Of a stretch of DNA of 64,000 bases, positions 16,727-25,553 are shown piece after piece. Made by a program: the position numbers and the translations under genes. Position 1 is the first letter of the stretch; every line of letters starts with the position of its first letter. This stretch comes from Paeniglutamicibacter quisquiliarum (GTDB lineage Bacteria; Actinomycetota; Actinomycetes; Actinomycetales; Micrococcaceae), in assembly GCF_019084045.1 (NCBI RefSeq), contig NZ_JAHRED010000007.1, positions 1 to 64,000 on the forward strand, given 5' to 3'. Under the pieces are notes generated by a model that ran no database searches, had not been told where the DNA came from, and saw only the letters and a program-made list of their open reading frames with translations.

Positions 16727-17033
16727 ACTTGGTGCTCCGGCCTCGCGCCTTCTCGACTGGGTATTTGCTTCGAGTCTCTTGTAGCTTTTCCAAGATTATT
16801 TCGTTCGGGTCAACACCAATTCGGTCAGCTAGCAAATAAGCATAGGTTAGGACGTCCGCTAGTTCTGCCTTTACATGATCGATGTGGGCTTCATCATTCC
16901 ACTGGAAGCACTCGAGAAGTTCGCCCGATTCTATCGAAATGGACTTTGCCAGATTTGCAGCGCTATGAAACTGGCCCCAATCGCGTTCGATAACGAATTC
17001 TCGAAGTGTGGGCATGATGGATTCACTCGACAT
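16713..17033 (-). CDS. MazG-like nucleotide pyrophosphohydrolase
   Basis: A 106-aa all-alpha NTP pyrophosphohydrolase. It has the paired acidic motif of the MazG fold: SIESGELLECFQW near residue 34 and KAELADVLTYAYLLAD near 55, which bind Mg2+ and hydrolyse (d)NTPs to (d)NMPs. It lies upstream of and overlaps the GIY-YIG/DUF2075 gene. A small MazG next to a nucleic-acid ATPase could alter nucleotide pools during infection, or simply clean up non-canonical nucleotides. ATG at 17033 begins MSSESIMPTLREF; a later ATG at residue 7 is possible. Confidence 0.85.
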   Translation of the reverse strand: MSSESIMPTLREFVIERDWGQFHSAANLAKSISIESGELLECFQWNDEAHIDHVKAELADVLTYAYLLADRIGVDPNEIILEKLQETRSKYPVEKARGRSTKYDRL

Positions 17034-17400
17034 AGTTTCACCGTAGCATGTTCAAAAGTCAGCTCTGGGGCTCGGCAAATGCAGTCTCGACCACCACCGA
17101 TGCCACTGAAATCGTATCAATTTAATCATGGGTATCCGGGGATCGTGGTTCCGTCGCCCTCGGTGCCGGGGTGTGAGCCCAGAGCGCGGCGCTGTGGGCA
17201 GGTGGAGCTGGCGTGGCAACGGGCCGTCCCCAGCCACGCGTTCGGCCGAAGGGCGGCAAAAATGCCGATATCAGCACTCGTGAGAGCTGGAATCTGCTGC
17301 AGTGTCGGCGTCGGAGACTCGACATCATTCCTGTCGAGGCCGCTGAAGCGCCGGCAGCGAGCAGCGAACTCCCTGCACTGCTGGCCGTGGCGCGGCGTAC
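17034..17400. other. Stretch without a recognisable gene
   Basis: It lies between the start of the MazG-like gene and the DUF1905 remnant. The first ~110 bases are AT-rich and should hold the promoter of the defence pair. The rest is GC-rich with open frames on both strands, none resembling a known family. It looks like decayed coding DNA. Confidence 0.4.
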
Positions 17401-17409
17401 TGCTGTACC

Positions 17410-17703
17410 GATGGACTCGACTTCGCCGGCGAAGTCCGGCATTGGCGAGGACCTTCGCCGTTCTACTTCTTGTCCGTGCCCGACGAATTGTGCGCAGAAG
17501 TGCGCGATACCGCCGAGGTCGTCAGCTACGACTGGGGCATGGTCCCGGTGGCGGCCCGGATCGGCGGCACAGGGAGGATGACCGCACTGTTCCCGAAGGA
17601 CGGCTCGTACGCGGTCCCGCTCACGGCCGCAGTTCTCGCCCGGGAAAGGGTCGACGGGGGAGACACCGTGAGCCTGCGGCTGGGTTTCAACGGCGTCGAC
17701 TGA
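17410..17703 (+). pseudogene. DUF1905-domain protein, 5'-truncated remnant
   Basis: The frame from 17410 reads DGLDFAGEVRHWRGPSPFYFLSVPDE and continues through VRDTAEVV, PVAARIGG, TALFPKDGSYAVPLTAAV and GDTVSLRLGF. This is an almost complete DUF1905 domain (a small beta-barrel of unknown function). No ATG, GTG or TTG exists in frame upstream of the domain; the first is TTG at 17470, which would remove its first third. The gene has probably lost its start, and upstream DNA has been replaced. A rare start codon could rescue it. Confidence 0.65.
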
Positions 17704-17832
17704 TCTATCCCGTTCGGACCACATGCTTTGCAGGTCTTCAAAATTGGCTGACCGGATCACATACTGGGTTGACGAGACCGCTTGCGTCACGAGGCGGCCG
17801 AAATGCTGGACACGTCAACGCAGGAGTCCCTC

Positions 17833-19296
17833 ATGAACGGCAAAGACAAATCGCAGTCAATCATGCGGCGGAAGCCGATCGACGAAATCGAGGAAGAGAA
17901 CAAACACAGCGGCCTGCACAAGTCCCTCGGACTGTGGCAATTGACCGCGATCGGCGTCGGAGGCATCATCGGCGTCGGCATCTTCTCCCTGGCCGGCCTG
18001 GTGGCCCACGGCAGCGGCACCGAACCCGGGGTCGGCCCCGCCGTCCTGTTCTCCTTCCTGATCGCCGGCCTGGCTTCGGCGGCGGCGGCCCTGTCCTACG
18101 CGGAATTCGCCGGCATGATCCCCCGTGCCGGCTCCGCCTATACCTACGGCTACGTCGCCCTCGGGGAGATCATCGGCTGGTTCATCGGCTGGGACCTTTT
18201 GCTGGAGTACATCGCCATCGTGGCGGTGGTGGCCATCGGCATCTCCGGCTACTTCGACGCCTTCCTCGCCGGCATCGGCATCGACCTGCCCGACTGGGCA
18301 GCCTCCACCGCCGACGAGGGCCGAGGCGGCATCGTCAACATCCCCGCCATCGTCGTCTGCGTCCTGGTGACCTGGATCCTCTCCCGCGGCACCCGGACCT
18401 TCGGGCGCTTCGAGCTGGTGGCCGTCGCGATCAAGGTCGTGTTGATCCTGTTCATCATCGGCCTGGGCATCTTCTACATCAACACCGGGAACTACAACCC
18501 GTTCATGCCCAGCGGATTCGGATCCGTCGTCGCCGGCGCCGCGACAGTGTTCTTCGCGGTCTTCGGCTACGACGCCATGAGCACCGCCGCCGAGGAATCC
18601 ACCGACGGCAAGAAGCACATGCCCAAGGCCATCATCCTCTCCCTCATCATCGCCATGCTGCTCTACGTGGCGGCAACGCTGGTGCTGACCGGCATGCAGA
18701 ACTACCGGGACATCGACCCGACCGCCGGCTTCGCCTCCGCGTTCAACGGCGTCGGGCTCCCGGTCATCGCCACGATCATCTCCGTGTTCGCGGTCCTGTC
18801 CATCCTCACCGTGATGCTGACCTTCCTGCTGGGAGTGACCCGCGTCTGGTTCTCCATGAGCCGCGATGGACTCCTCCCCGGCTGGTTCTCCAAGACCGAC
18901 CGCCACGGCACACCCCAACGCGTCACCTGGATCGCCGGCATCGCCTCCGCATTCCTGGCCGGCGTCTTCCCGATCAAGGCCGTCGCGGACCTGACCAACA
19001 TCGGCATCCTTGCGGCCTTCGTGGTGGTCTGCCTCGCCGTCATCATCTTCCGCTACAAGAAGCCCGACGCCCACCGGACCTTCCGGCTTCCCTTCATGCC
19101 GGTGGTCCCTGCGTTCGGAGTGCTGGCCTCCGGCTTCCTGATGCTGCAGCTGCACTGGGAGACGTGGCTGAGGTTCGGGGTCTGGCTGGTGGTCGGCCTG
19201 GCCATCTACTTCTTCTACGGCCGCAAGCACTCCCTCATGAATCCGGACAGCCCGCGCCACGACGAACGCGTGGTGCTGCCACACGGAGAAACCTAG
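17833..19296 (+). CDS. APC-family amino acid permease (cationic amino acid transporter type)
   Basis: About 487 aa with roughly twelve membrane segments. The first carries the substrate-contact motif TAIGVGGIIGVGIFSLAG, and SYAEFAGMIPRAGSAYTYGYVALGEIIGWFIGW is typical of the YfnA/CAT group of basic or neutral amino acid transporters. AGGAG lies six bases before ATG 17833; the frame opens earlier at 17782 but without such a site. The leader from about 17776 and the first ~35 codons are repeated near 36621, and other parts near 33630, as broken copies. The protein ends with a soluble tail (HDERVVLPHGET). Confidence 0.9.
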   Translation: MNGKDKSQSIMRRKPIDEIEEENKHSGLHKSLGLWQLTAIGVGGIIGVGIFSLAGLVAHGSGTEPGVGPAVLFSFLIAGLASAAAALSYAEFAGMIPRAGSAYTYGYVALGEIIGWFIGWDLLLEYIAIVAVVAIGISGYFDAFLAGIGIDLPDWAASTADEGRGGIVNIPAIVVCVLVTWILSRGTRTFGRFELVAVAIKVVLILFIIGLGIFYINTGNYNPFMPSGFGSVVAGAATVFFAVFGYDAMSTAAEESTDGKKHMPKAIILSLIIAMLLYVAATLVLTGMQNYRDIDPTAGFASAFNGVGLPVIATIISVFAVLSILTVMLTFLLGVTRVWFSMSRDGLLPGWFSKTDRHGTPQRVTWIAGIASAFLAGVFPIKAVADLTNIGILAAFVVVCLAVIIFRYKKPDAHRTFRLPFMPVVPAFGVLASGFLMLQLHWETWLRFGVWLVVGLAIYFFYGRKHSLMNPDSPRHDERVVLPHGET

Positions 19297-19478
19297 GTCT
19301 CAGTGGGGCATGCCTTCAACCAATCCCCCACCGCGGCATCTAACGATCAAAAATCTGACAGCTGAATGCCGTCATTTTCCGCACTCGCCCGCTCAACCCC
19401 TCATGTTTCGGGGCGGTGCAGGCGAGTGACGGGCATCGGCTCTTCGGTACTCCCCGGCAAGAAAGGCGCCCCTGACGG

Positions 19479-20648
19479 TTATGCCACTGCCTCGGCCAAC
19501 GGATTCCATGTCCAACTCGGTGCACCGTTCCCCGGGGATTGGTGATCGGCAGGTTCCTGGTGGGTCTCGCCGATGGCGTCGGTGACGACGTCTGCCAGTA
19601 GCCCGTTTCGTTCGTAGGACTGCCGCTGCCGGTCGGCACCCGTTCCGTTGCCGAGGATCCTGTCCAGGGCTTCCTCGACGTAGTCCGCGTCGCCTGACTC
19701 GTCCAAGGCAACCCGCACATGGTCATGGAGTGCCGAGATGACGTGTCGTGCGGTGTCCGGCCTGTGGGTTACGGGGTGCAGCAGGTCGCCGCGGATCCCC
19801 CACCGGCTGGCCATCCAGACCCCTTGGCGCAGGACGATGGCCGGAACCCTGTCGGGTTCCGCCCCGGCCTCCCACTCCCGGGCAGCGGTCTCCACCAAGG
19901 CCCGCACCAAGGCCGCGATCAGGACGGTATCCCTGGGATCAAGGCAAACATCGGACACCCGGATCTCGACGGTTGGGTGCCGGGCGGAGAGACGGGCGTC
20001 AAAATCCGGGTTGATGACCACCCCGGTCGCCGATATGTCCGCCACCAGTGCATGGTAGGCCCACGCCGACCCGAAGACCTCCATCGGCCCGGCCGAGGAC
20101 CACCGATTCCAGGCCTGCGTACGGTAACTGGCGTAGCCGCTGTCCTGGCCGTTCCAGAACGGGGAATTCGAACTCAACGCCATAAGCGAGGGCAGCCAAG
20201 ACCTGATGCGATCCAGGACGGCCACGCCCTCCTCGTCCGAGCCGACTGACACGTGGACATGGAATCCACAGGTCAGCTGTTCGCGAGCCGTGAGGGCATA
20301 CTTCTCCACCAGTGCGTCATAGCGTTCGTTCCTGGTGGGATGGGGTGAAACCGCAAGCGGCGAGGTGGCCAGGGCGACGATCCGCGCACCCGCCTTTTGG
20401 GCGAGCGAGTCGGCGTAGGCGCGCCCGTCCAGTATCTCCGTGGCCAGACCCTCCAGGGTGCTGTGCGGGTGCGTGATGACCTCGATCTGTTCCTGGTGCA
20501 GCTCCGCGGACAGCATCTGCCGGGAGGAAGAGCCGGTCGCCCGCGAGCTTGCGCCGTGGAGGCCCATCACCTCCGCAGACAGGGGCAGCGGGACCCCGTT
20601 GACGGGATCCACGATCAGGAATTCTTCTTCAACACCAAAGGTACGCAC
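19479..20648 (-). CDS. Carboxylate-amine ligase of the glutamate-cysteine ligase 2 (YbdK) family
   Basis: A 389-aa member of the GCS2 family. It opens with FGVEEEFLIVDP, carries the HQEQIEVITHPHSTL metal/ATP segment and the CGFHVHVSVGSDEEGVAVLDRIR core, and has HPTVEIRVSDVCLDP further on. YbdK-type enzymes join glutamate to cysteine weakly; in actinobacteria, which use mycothiol, the real substrate is often unknown. GTG at 20648 gives the usual N-terminus directly at the conserved EEEF motif. It converges on the permease and has no operon partner. Confidence 0.85.
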   Translation of the reverse strand: MRTFGVEEEFLIVDPVNGVPLPLSAEVMGLHGASSRATGSSSRQMLSAELHQEQIEVITHPHSTLEGLATEILDGRAYADSLAQKAGARIVALATSPLAVSPHPTRNERYDALVEKYALTAREQLTCGFHVHVSVGSDEEGVAVLDRIRSWLPSLMALSSNSPFWNGQDSGYASYRTQAWNRWSSAGPMEVFGSAWAYHALVADISATGVVINPDFDARLSARHPTVEIRVSDVCLDPRDTVLIAALVRALVETAAREWEAGAEPDRVPAIVLRQGVWMASRWGIRGDLLHPVTHRPDTARHVISALHDHVRVALDESGDADYVEEALDRILGNGTGADRQRQSYERNGLLADVVTDAIGETHQEPADHQSPGNGAPSWTWNPLAEAVA

Positions 20649-21059
20649 CTGCTAATTGTGGACTACGAAAGCGACAGCGGACGCCACGCCTAACGACAGG
20701 CCTTCACTGGCCCGGTGCACAGGCCAGAACCTCGCCCATACGGGCCAGGACATAAAAGTAAACGGGCTCGTCGCCACTTACACGGGCGAGCCCGAAACCG
20801 GACAGTTCGTCCTGCTAATTGGCATCGAACAGGTCTACAAATACCGGAGTGGTCAATAGACAAGGGCGTCCCCTTTGCCGATCCCCCCGTTACCCCCCGG
20901 GCGCCACCCGAAACGTTTTGGAGTCTGTGGAAATCCGCTGTTAGTTGCACAGCAATGATCTCGAGATGCCGGCCCTATAGCGCGCTAATTACCGAGTCTC
21001 AAGGTTGAATATTCCAGTCTGGTACGGGGGGGTGGGGAACGCAATCCTAAGATGAGTGA
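20649..21059. other. Intergenic stretch with one weak hairpin
   Basis: The space between the ligase start and the TetR stop holds no convincing gene. CGGGCTCG at 20763-20770 can pair with 20787-20794 around a 16-base loop. The promoter of the ligase gene should lie in its left part. Confidence 0.4.
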
Positions 21060-21728
21060 CTAGGAATTGCTGAAAAGCGGCTCGATTTGAACACGTAGGC
21101 GTTTTTGAAGCCGGTCCCAAAATTCATCTGGTGAAAACTGGCGTACCGGGGATCTTAAGACTTCGTGGATGTAGGTGCCGTTACAGTTTTGGGCTACCAC
21201 CCGCGATTCCACGTCTGGCCTAAAGAACCCCGCGGACGCGGCAGAATCAAGGATGGACGAAACAAGGCCGATGATCCGATCGCCTTGCGCAATGCTTTGC
21301 GCTCCGAGCTGGCTTCCTGCCCGAAATCCGTAGTGCAGGTAGCTGGTGACGTTATCGGGGTCGGCGCCGAAGAACTTTGCGCGCTCCTCGAAGACCGCAT
21401 ATACGCGAGCGATGTAGTCCGCGGCTGTACGGGAACTTGGCGCGCTGAGCTGATCGGCAGCTTCAATCGCGTCGATTGCTTGGTTCATGCTTTCGCCGAT
21501 GACCAATAGCAGCAATTCGTGTTTGGTGGTTACGTATCGGAATAGGGTCGCCTCCCCCACCCCGGCGCGTTCGGCCACTTCCTTCGTCGTGGTTTGTTCG
21601 TAGCCTCGCTCGTTGAAGAGTTCCTCGGCAGCTGCACGAATTCTCCGAAAGCGCTCCAAACGCGACCGTTCGCGAAGCCCCAGCTGGGCATCCTGAGGGG
21701 GCTCATTAGACAGAGCCATGGTATCCAT
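21060..21728 (-). CDS. TetR-family transcriptional regulator
   Basis: About 222 aa. The helix-turn-helix near residues 25-70 reads RIRAAAEELFNERGYEQTTTKEVAERAGVGEATLFRYVTTKHELL, the standard TetR pattern. The C-terminal ~150 residues are the ligand domain, of no subfamily I can name. I favour ATG 21728 because AAAGGAAG lies upstream; TTG at 21767 is also open. It is encoded just downstream of the alcohol dehydrogenase on the same strand and probably represses the divergent ketone-degradation promoters. Confidence 0.85.
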   Translation of the reverse strand: MDTMALSNEPPQDAQLGLRERSRLERFRRIRAAAEELFNERGYEQTTTKEVAERAGVGEATLFRYVTTKHELLLLVIGESMNQAIDAIEAADQLSAPSSRTAADYIARVYAVFEERAKFFGADPDNVTSYLHYGFRAGSQLGAQSIAQGDRIIGLVSSILDSAASAGFFRPDVESRVVAQNCNGTYIHEVLRSPVRQFSPDEFWDRLQKRLRVQIEPLFSNS

Positions 21729-21795
21729 CACTGGCAGTACTTCCTTTGCGCTTGGAGCTTGTACCAATATTTGGGCGTCGCACTCCTATTAGACA

Positions 21796-22923
21796 TTACG
21801 GCTGCTCGAAGGAGATGATTTGGCGCACGGCTTTTCCTTCGGCCAACGAATCCATGGCTTCATTGATCTTATCCAAGGTGATCACCGAAGAGGTTAGCTT
21901 TTCCACAGGTAATTTGCCCTCTCGCCACAATTGCTCGTAAAGGGGTATATCCCGGCTGGGCACGGCAGAACCGAGATACGAGCCCACGATGGTCCGCGCC
22001 TCGGCCGTGAGACCAAGCGGTTCGATCGAAGACAGTGCGCCGGGGGCGGGTAAACCCACGGTGACGGTGGTGCCACCGGCTGCGGTGATCCTCACGGCTG
22101 TTTCGAAGGCGCGTGCGTGTCCGGCGGCCTCTATCACGACCTGCGCCCGGATTTCCAGATCTTCTATCTCTTTGGGGGTATACGCATGTGTTGCCCCCAG
22201 CTCCCGGGCAAGCGAGAGCTTGTCCGGGTTGGCATCGACTCCGATTATTCGCCCCGGCGTCTTCCACGTGGAAACGATGGCGCGCGCCGTGAGCAATGCC
22301 GCCATTCCAACCCCGCCTAATCCAACGATGATGATGTCTTGGCCTTCTTGGGGCTTTCCGGCGTTCAAGACCGCACCGCCGCCGGTCAGAACCGCACATC
22401 CGAGAACTGCGGCCACGGCCGGTGGAACGTCGAGACCAACGGGGACCACGGAGTTTCGATCCAGCACTGCGTGGGTGGCGAAGCCCGATACCCCGAGATG
22501 GTGCAGGATCTCGTCGCCGTTGCGCCTGATGGCACGGGTGCCGCTCAACAATGAGCCGGTGCCATTGGTCGCGGTGCCCGTGCTGCACGGTAGCTTGCCG
22601 TCGGTCCTGCAGTTTGCACATTCTTCGCAGCGCGGCAGAAACACCGTGACGACTCGGTCCCCTACCTTGAGGTCGGAGATCTCCGTGCCGATCCCTTCCA
22701 CGATTCCTGCAGCTTCATGCCCCAACAGCATGGGTAGCGGCCGAGGCCGGTCACCATTGACCACCGAAAGGTCGGAGTGGCAGATGCCCGCAGCCTCGAT
22801 GCGGATAAGCACCTCACTTGGCCCCGGGTCGGCGAGATCGAGTTCGCAGATCTGCAGGGGGCGCGACTGCGCGTAGGGGCGGCTTGCGCCGGATGATTCA
22901 AGAACTGCACCCGTTATTTTCAC
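21796..22923 (-). CDS. Zinc-dependent alcohol dehydrogenase (MDR superfamily)
   Basis: A 375-aa medium-chain dehydrogenase. Catalytic zinc ligands are C and H in GICHSDLS and GHEAAGIVEGIG, and the structural zinc cysteines are in PRCEECANCRTDGKLPC. The NAD-binding motif is VGLGGVGMAALLTARAI near residue 200. It resembles the class III/aryl-alcohol group. It would oxidise an alcohol to the aldehyde or ketone used or made by the adjacent monooxygenase pathway. It is divergent from the hydrolase operon with a 170-base shared control region. Confidence 0.88.
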   Translation of the reverse strand: MKITGAVLESSGASRPYAQSRPLQICELDLADPGPSEVLIRIEAAGICHSDLSVVNGDRPRPLPMLLGHEAAGIVEGIGTEISDLKVGDRVVTVFLPRCEECANCRTDGKLPCSTGTATNGTGSLLSGTRAIRRNGDEILHHLGVSGFATHAVLDRNSVVPVGLDVPPAVAAVLGCAVLTGGGAVLNAGKPQEGQDIIIVGLGGVGMAALLTARAIVSTWKTPGRIIGVDANPDKLSLARELGATHAYTPKEIEDLEIRAQVVIEAAGHARAFETAVRITAAGGTTVTVGLPAPGALSSIEPLGLTAEARTIVGSYLGSAVPSRDIPLYEQLWREGKLPVEKLTSSVITLDKINEAMDSLAEGKAVRQIISFEQP

Positions 22924-22981
22924 TGGTGGCCTTTCATGGGATTGTGCTTCATGTCACGAATGTGCTTTTATGGGAGTCTAA

Positions 22982-22991
22982 TCCGTACGGA
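22982..22991. promoter_or_regulatory. Candidate TetR operator
   Basis: TCCGTACGGA is a perfect 10-bp palindrome lying between the divergent starts of the alcohol dehydrogenase and the hydrolase. Short GC-rich palindromes of this kind are typical of TetR sites, and a TetR gene is encoded in the same cluster. Confidence 0.35.
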
Positions 22992-23094
22992 GTGCACTAT
23001 CAAGATTTTATCCGCTCATCCGGAAATCTCTGGACATTGCCTCGCATCACGGCATGTCACTCGCTATCGACGACACCGACTAAGGACGAAAGAC

Positions 23095-23937
23095 TTGAAC
23101 ATTCATCCAGACGCACAGGAGGGCACTGTCCACATCGGCGGGCTAGTGGTCCCCTTCTACGACACTGTCGCACCGCAGGACACCAGGGAAACCATCGTCC
23201 TGGTTCACGGCACGGGCGGCAGTGCGGCGACGCATTTTCGGACCCTCTACCCGATGCTGGCAGCGCGCTACCGCGTGCTGGCCTTGGACCTGCAAACGCC
23301 GGTGGAGGGCCTCACCCTGGAGCGCTATGCCGCGCAGGTCGCGGCTGTCATACAGAAACAGGTCCCCGGTACCCCCGTGCATCTGCTCGGCTATTCCCTC
23401 GGGGCACTCGTGGCCTCGGTTGCTGCCGCAAGCCAGCCGGAGCTGGTTCGAAGCCTGAGCCTGGTGGCTGGCTGGATCTCTGCGGATAATCAGCAGCTGC
23501 TGCGCAACGGCATATGGGACAAGCTGTTTGCCACGGACCACGAGTTGCTTCGCGAGTTCGTCACTTTTATGGTCTTCGGTCCACCCTTCCTGGCCGGACG
23601 CAGTAAGGGCGAGGTGGAGCAGTTGGTTTCCAGCAGGGTATTCCCCGAGGGAATCGCACAGCAGATGGAACTGAACCGCAGAGCGGATATCGGCAATGTG
23701 CTGGGCTCCATTGGTGCGCCGACGCTGGTCATTGCCGGACGTCACGACGTCATGGTTCCCACCCGCCAAACACAGTTGCTCTACGGGGCGATTCCCGATG
23801 CCCGCTACGCGACGATCGACAGCGGACACGCCATCGTTCACGAACGGCCTGCCCAGCTATTTCAGATTGTCAACGAATTCATCACGGATCCCCGGGGGAC
23901 ACCGGCGGGACTGGTGCACGATCCCATCTTCGTCTAA
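23095..23937 (+). CDS. Alpha/beta-fold hydrolase (esterase/lactonase-like)
   Basis: About 280 aa. The oxyanion segment is LVHGTGGSAATHF, the nucleophile elbow is LLGYSLGALVAS, the acid residue is in AGRHDVMVP and the catalytic histidine in DSGHAIVHERP, so the triad is complete. TTG at 23095 follows AAGGAC by seven bases; the longer frame from 22936 has no support. Placed before a Baeyer-Villiger-type monooxygenase, it probably opens the ester or lactone product. Confidence 0.82.
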   Translation: MNIHPDAQEGTVHIGGLVVPFYDTVAPQDTRETIVLVHGTGGSAATHFRTLYPMLAARYRVLALDLQTPVEGLTLERYAAQVAAVIQKQVPGTPVHLLGYSLGALVASVAAASQPELVRSLSLVAGWISADNQQLLRNGIWDKLFATDHELLREFVTFMVFGPPFLAGRSKGEVEQLVSSRVFPEGIAQQMELNRRADIGNVLGSIGAPTLVIAGRHDVMVPTRQTQLLYGAIPDARYATIDSGHAIVHERPAQLFQIVNEFITDPRGTPAGLVHDPIFV

Positions 23938-23976
23938 TCCACCACCAAGCACGCAACGAACAAATTGGAGAATCAC

Positions 23977-25497
23977 GTGGAAGCAAACACGAAATCGCGC
24001 GTTTCAAGTGTTGATGTCATCATTATCGGTGCCGGTTTTGGCGGACTGGGCATGGGCACGAAACTGGCACGCGAGGCCAAGCACTCTTTCCTTATTCTGG
24101 AACGTGGGAAAGATGTCGGGGGCACCTGGCGCGATAACCACTATCCGGGCGCAGCCTGCGATGTCCCCTCACACCTCTATTCATTTTCCTTCCGTCCCAA
24201 CCCGGAATGGTCACACACCTTTGCGCCGCAGCGTGAGATCCTGGACTACATGCGCGGCGTGGCCAAGGAAGAGGGCCTGCTGGATCGCATTGTTTTCGAT
24301 GCCGAGGTAACCGACGCCCGCTGGGATGAAACGGCGGGGGGCTGGCGGGTAAGCGCCGGCGGCGTCGAGTATTTTGCGAAGAATCTCGTGACTGCGGTAG
24401 GTCACCTTTCGGAACCCAAGTTCCCCAGCATCGCCGGGATCGGTGACTTCACCGGGGAGCTCTTCCACTCCGCACAGTGGAATGACGAGGTCGACCTGGC
24501 TGGCAAACGGGTGGGCATCATCGGATCGGGGGCAACGGCCATCCAGGTCCTCCCGGAAATCGCGAAGGTGGCATCAGAGGTTGTGTCTTTCCAACGCTCG
24601 GCGCCGTATGTCACCCCGCGTCCGGACCGCGCTTACACGGACGCCGAAAAGGGGTTGTTCCGCAAGCGGCCCGAAACGATGCAGGAACTGCGCGAGGAAA
24701 TGTTTTGGGCCAATGAGGAACGCTACGCCCAACGACGCAACACCCCATCCCTGGTGTCGGCGGCGGCGCAGGTCGCCCTTGACCACTTGCATCGCGAAAT
24801 CCAGGATCCCGTTCTACGCGAAAAACTGACCCCGGACTACACCTTTGGGTGCAAGCGCGTGCTCAAGTCCAGCGATTACTACCCCACCTTCCTGTTGGGC
24901 CATGTCGAATTGGAAACCAATGGCATTGCAGAGGTCACAGCCACAGGCATCCGCACGGCATCGGGGCAGGAACATGAGCTGGATGTCATCATCGCCTGCA
25001 CCGGCTTCGAGGCCACCGACTTGCCGATCGCCTACCTGCTCCACGGCCGAGAAGGAAAACCGCTGAGCGACCAGTGGGCCACCGGCATGCAGGCCTACGC
25101 CACCAGTGCCGTACACGGCTTCCCGAATCTATGGATCATCAACGGGCCCAATACTGGCCTGGGACACAATTCAGCGGTGTATATCGCCGAATCCCAGATC
25201 GACTACATCATGCAGGCACTGAACTACCGCGACGACCAGGGATTGGTCGCACTGGAGGTGAGCGAGGAAGCCGAAGAGGCTTTCATGGATGAAGTCGACA
25301 GGTTAGCCCAGGGAACGGTATGGCTCGAGGGCGGGTGCAAGAGCTGGTATGTCGACGCCCGCAATGGCCGGCTAACGACACTCTGGCCCGAACCGGCCTA
25401 CACCTTCCGCCAAGTGAACTCCGCATTCACTCCGGAACCATATCTGGAACAGGCGAACATCTCGCTGACGGAACCCGTTCTGGCAGAAGCACACTAG
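23977..25497 (+). CDS. FAD/NADPH monooxygenase of the Baeyer-Villiger / flavin-containing type
   Basis: About 506 aa. The FAD motif is IIIGAGFGGLGMGTKLA near residue 10, the NADPH motif is VGIIGSGATAIQVLPEIA near 175, and FTGELFHSAQW near 155 is the Baeyer-Villiger-type fingerprint between the two Rossmann domains. GGTWRDNHYPGAACDVPSHLYSFSF is also characteristic. It would insert oxygen next to a carbonyl (cyclic or aryl ketone), giving an ester for the preceding hydrolase. GTG at 23977 has GGAG seven bases upstream; TTG at 23965 is the alternative. Confidence 0.88.
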   Translation: MEANTKSRVSSVDVIIIGAGFGGLGMGTKLAREAKHSFLILERGKDVGGTWRDNHYPGAACDVPSHLYSFSFRPNPEWSHTFAPQREILDYMRGVAKEEGLLDRIVFDAEVTDARWDETAGGWRVSAGGVEYFAKNLVTAVGHLSEPKFPSIAGIGDFTGELFHSAQWNDEVDLAGKRVGIIGSGATAIQVLPEIAKVASEVVSFQRSAPYVTPRPDRAYTDAEKGLFRKRPETMQELREEMFWANEERYAQRRNTPSLVSAAAQVALDHLHREIQDPVLREKLTPDYTFGCKRVLKSSDYYPTFLLGHVELETNGIAEVTATGIRTASGQEHELDVIIACTGFEATDLPIAYLLHGREGKPLSDQWATGMQAYATSAVHGFPNLWIINGPNTGLGHNSAVYIAESQIDYIMQALNYRDDQGLVALEVSEEAEEAFMDEVDRLAQGTVWLEGGCKSWYVDARNGRLTTLWPEPAYTFRQVNSAFTPEPYLEQANISLTEPVLAEAH

Positions 25498-25553
25498 CAA
25501 AACACCATGAAAGAGTTTCTGGTGAACCACGACATCCAACGTCCAAGGAGCAC

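Noticed and set aside
17857-19284. A 475-codon minus-strand frame opposite the permease
   Set aside because: Low-complexity Gly/Asp/Glu/His composition and exact antisense overlap with a recognised permease.
16875-19343. An 822-codon plus-strand open frame across the permease region
   Set aside because: It overlaps the real permease in another frame and is an Arg/His/Gly-rich product without any domain, typical of a shadow in GC-rich DNA.
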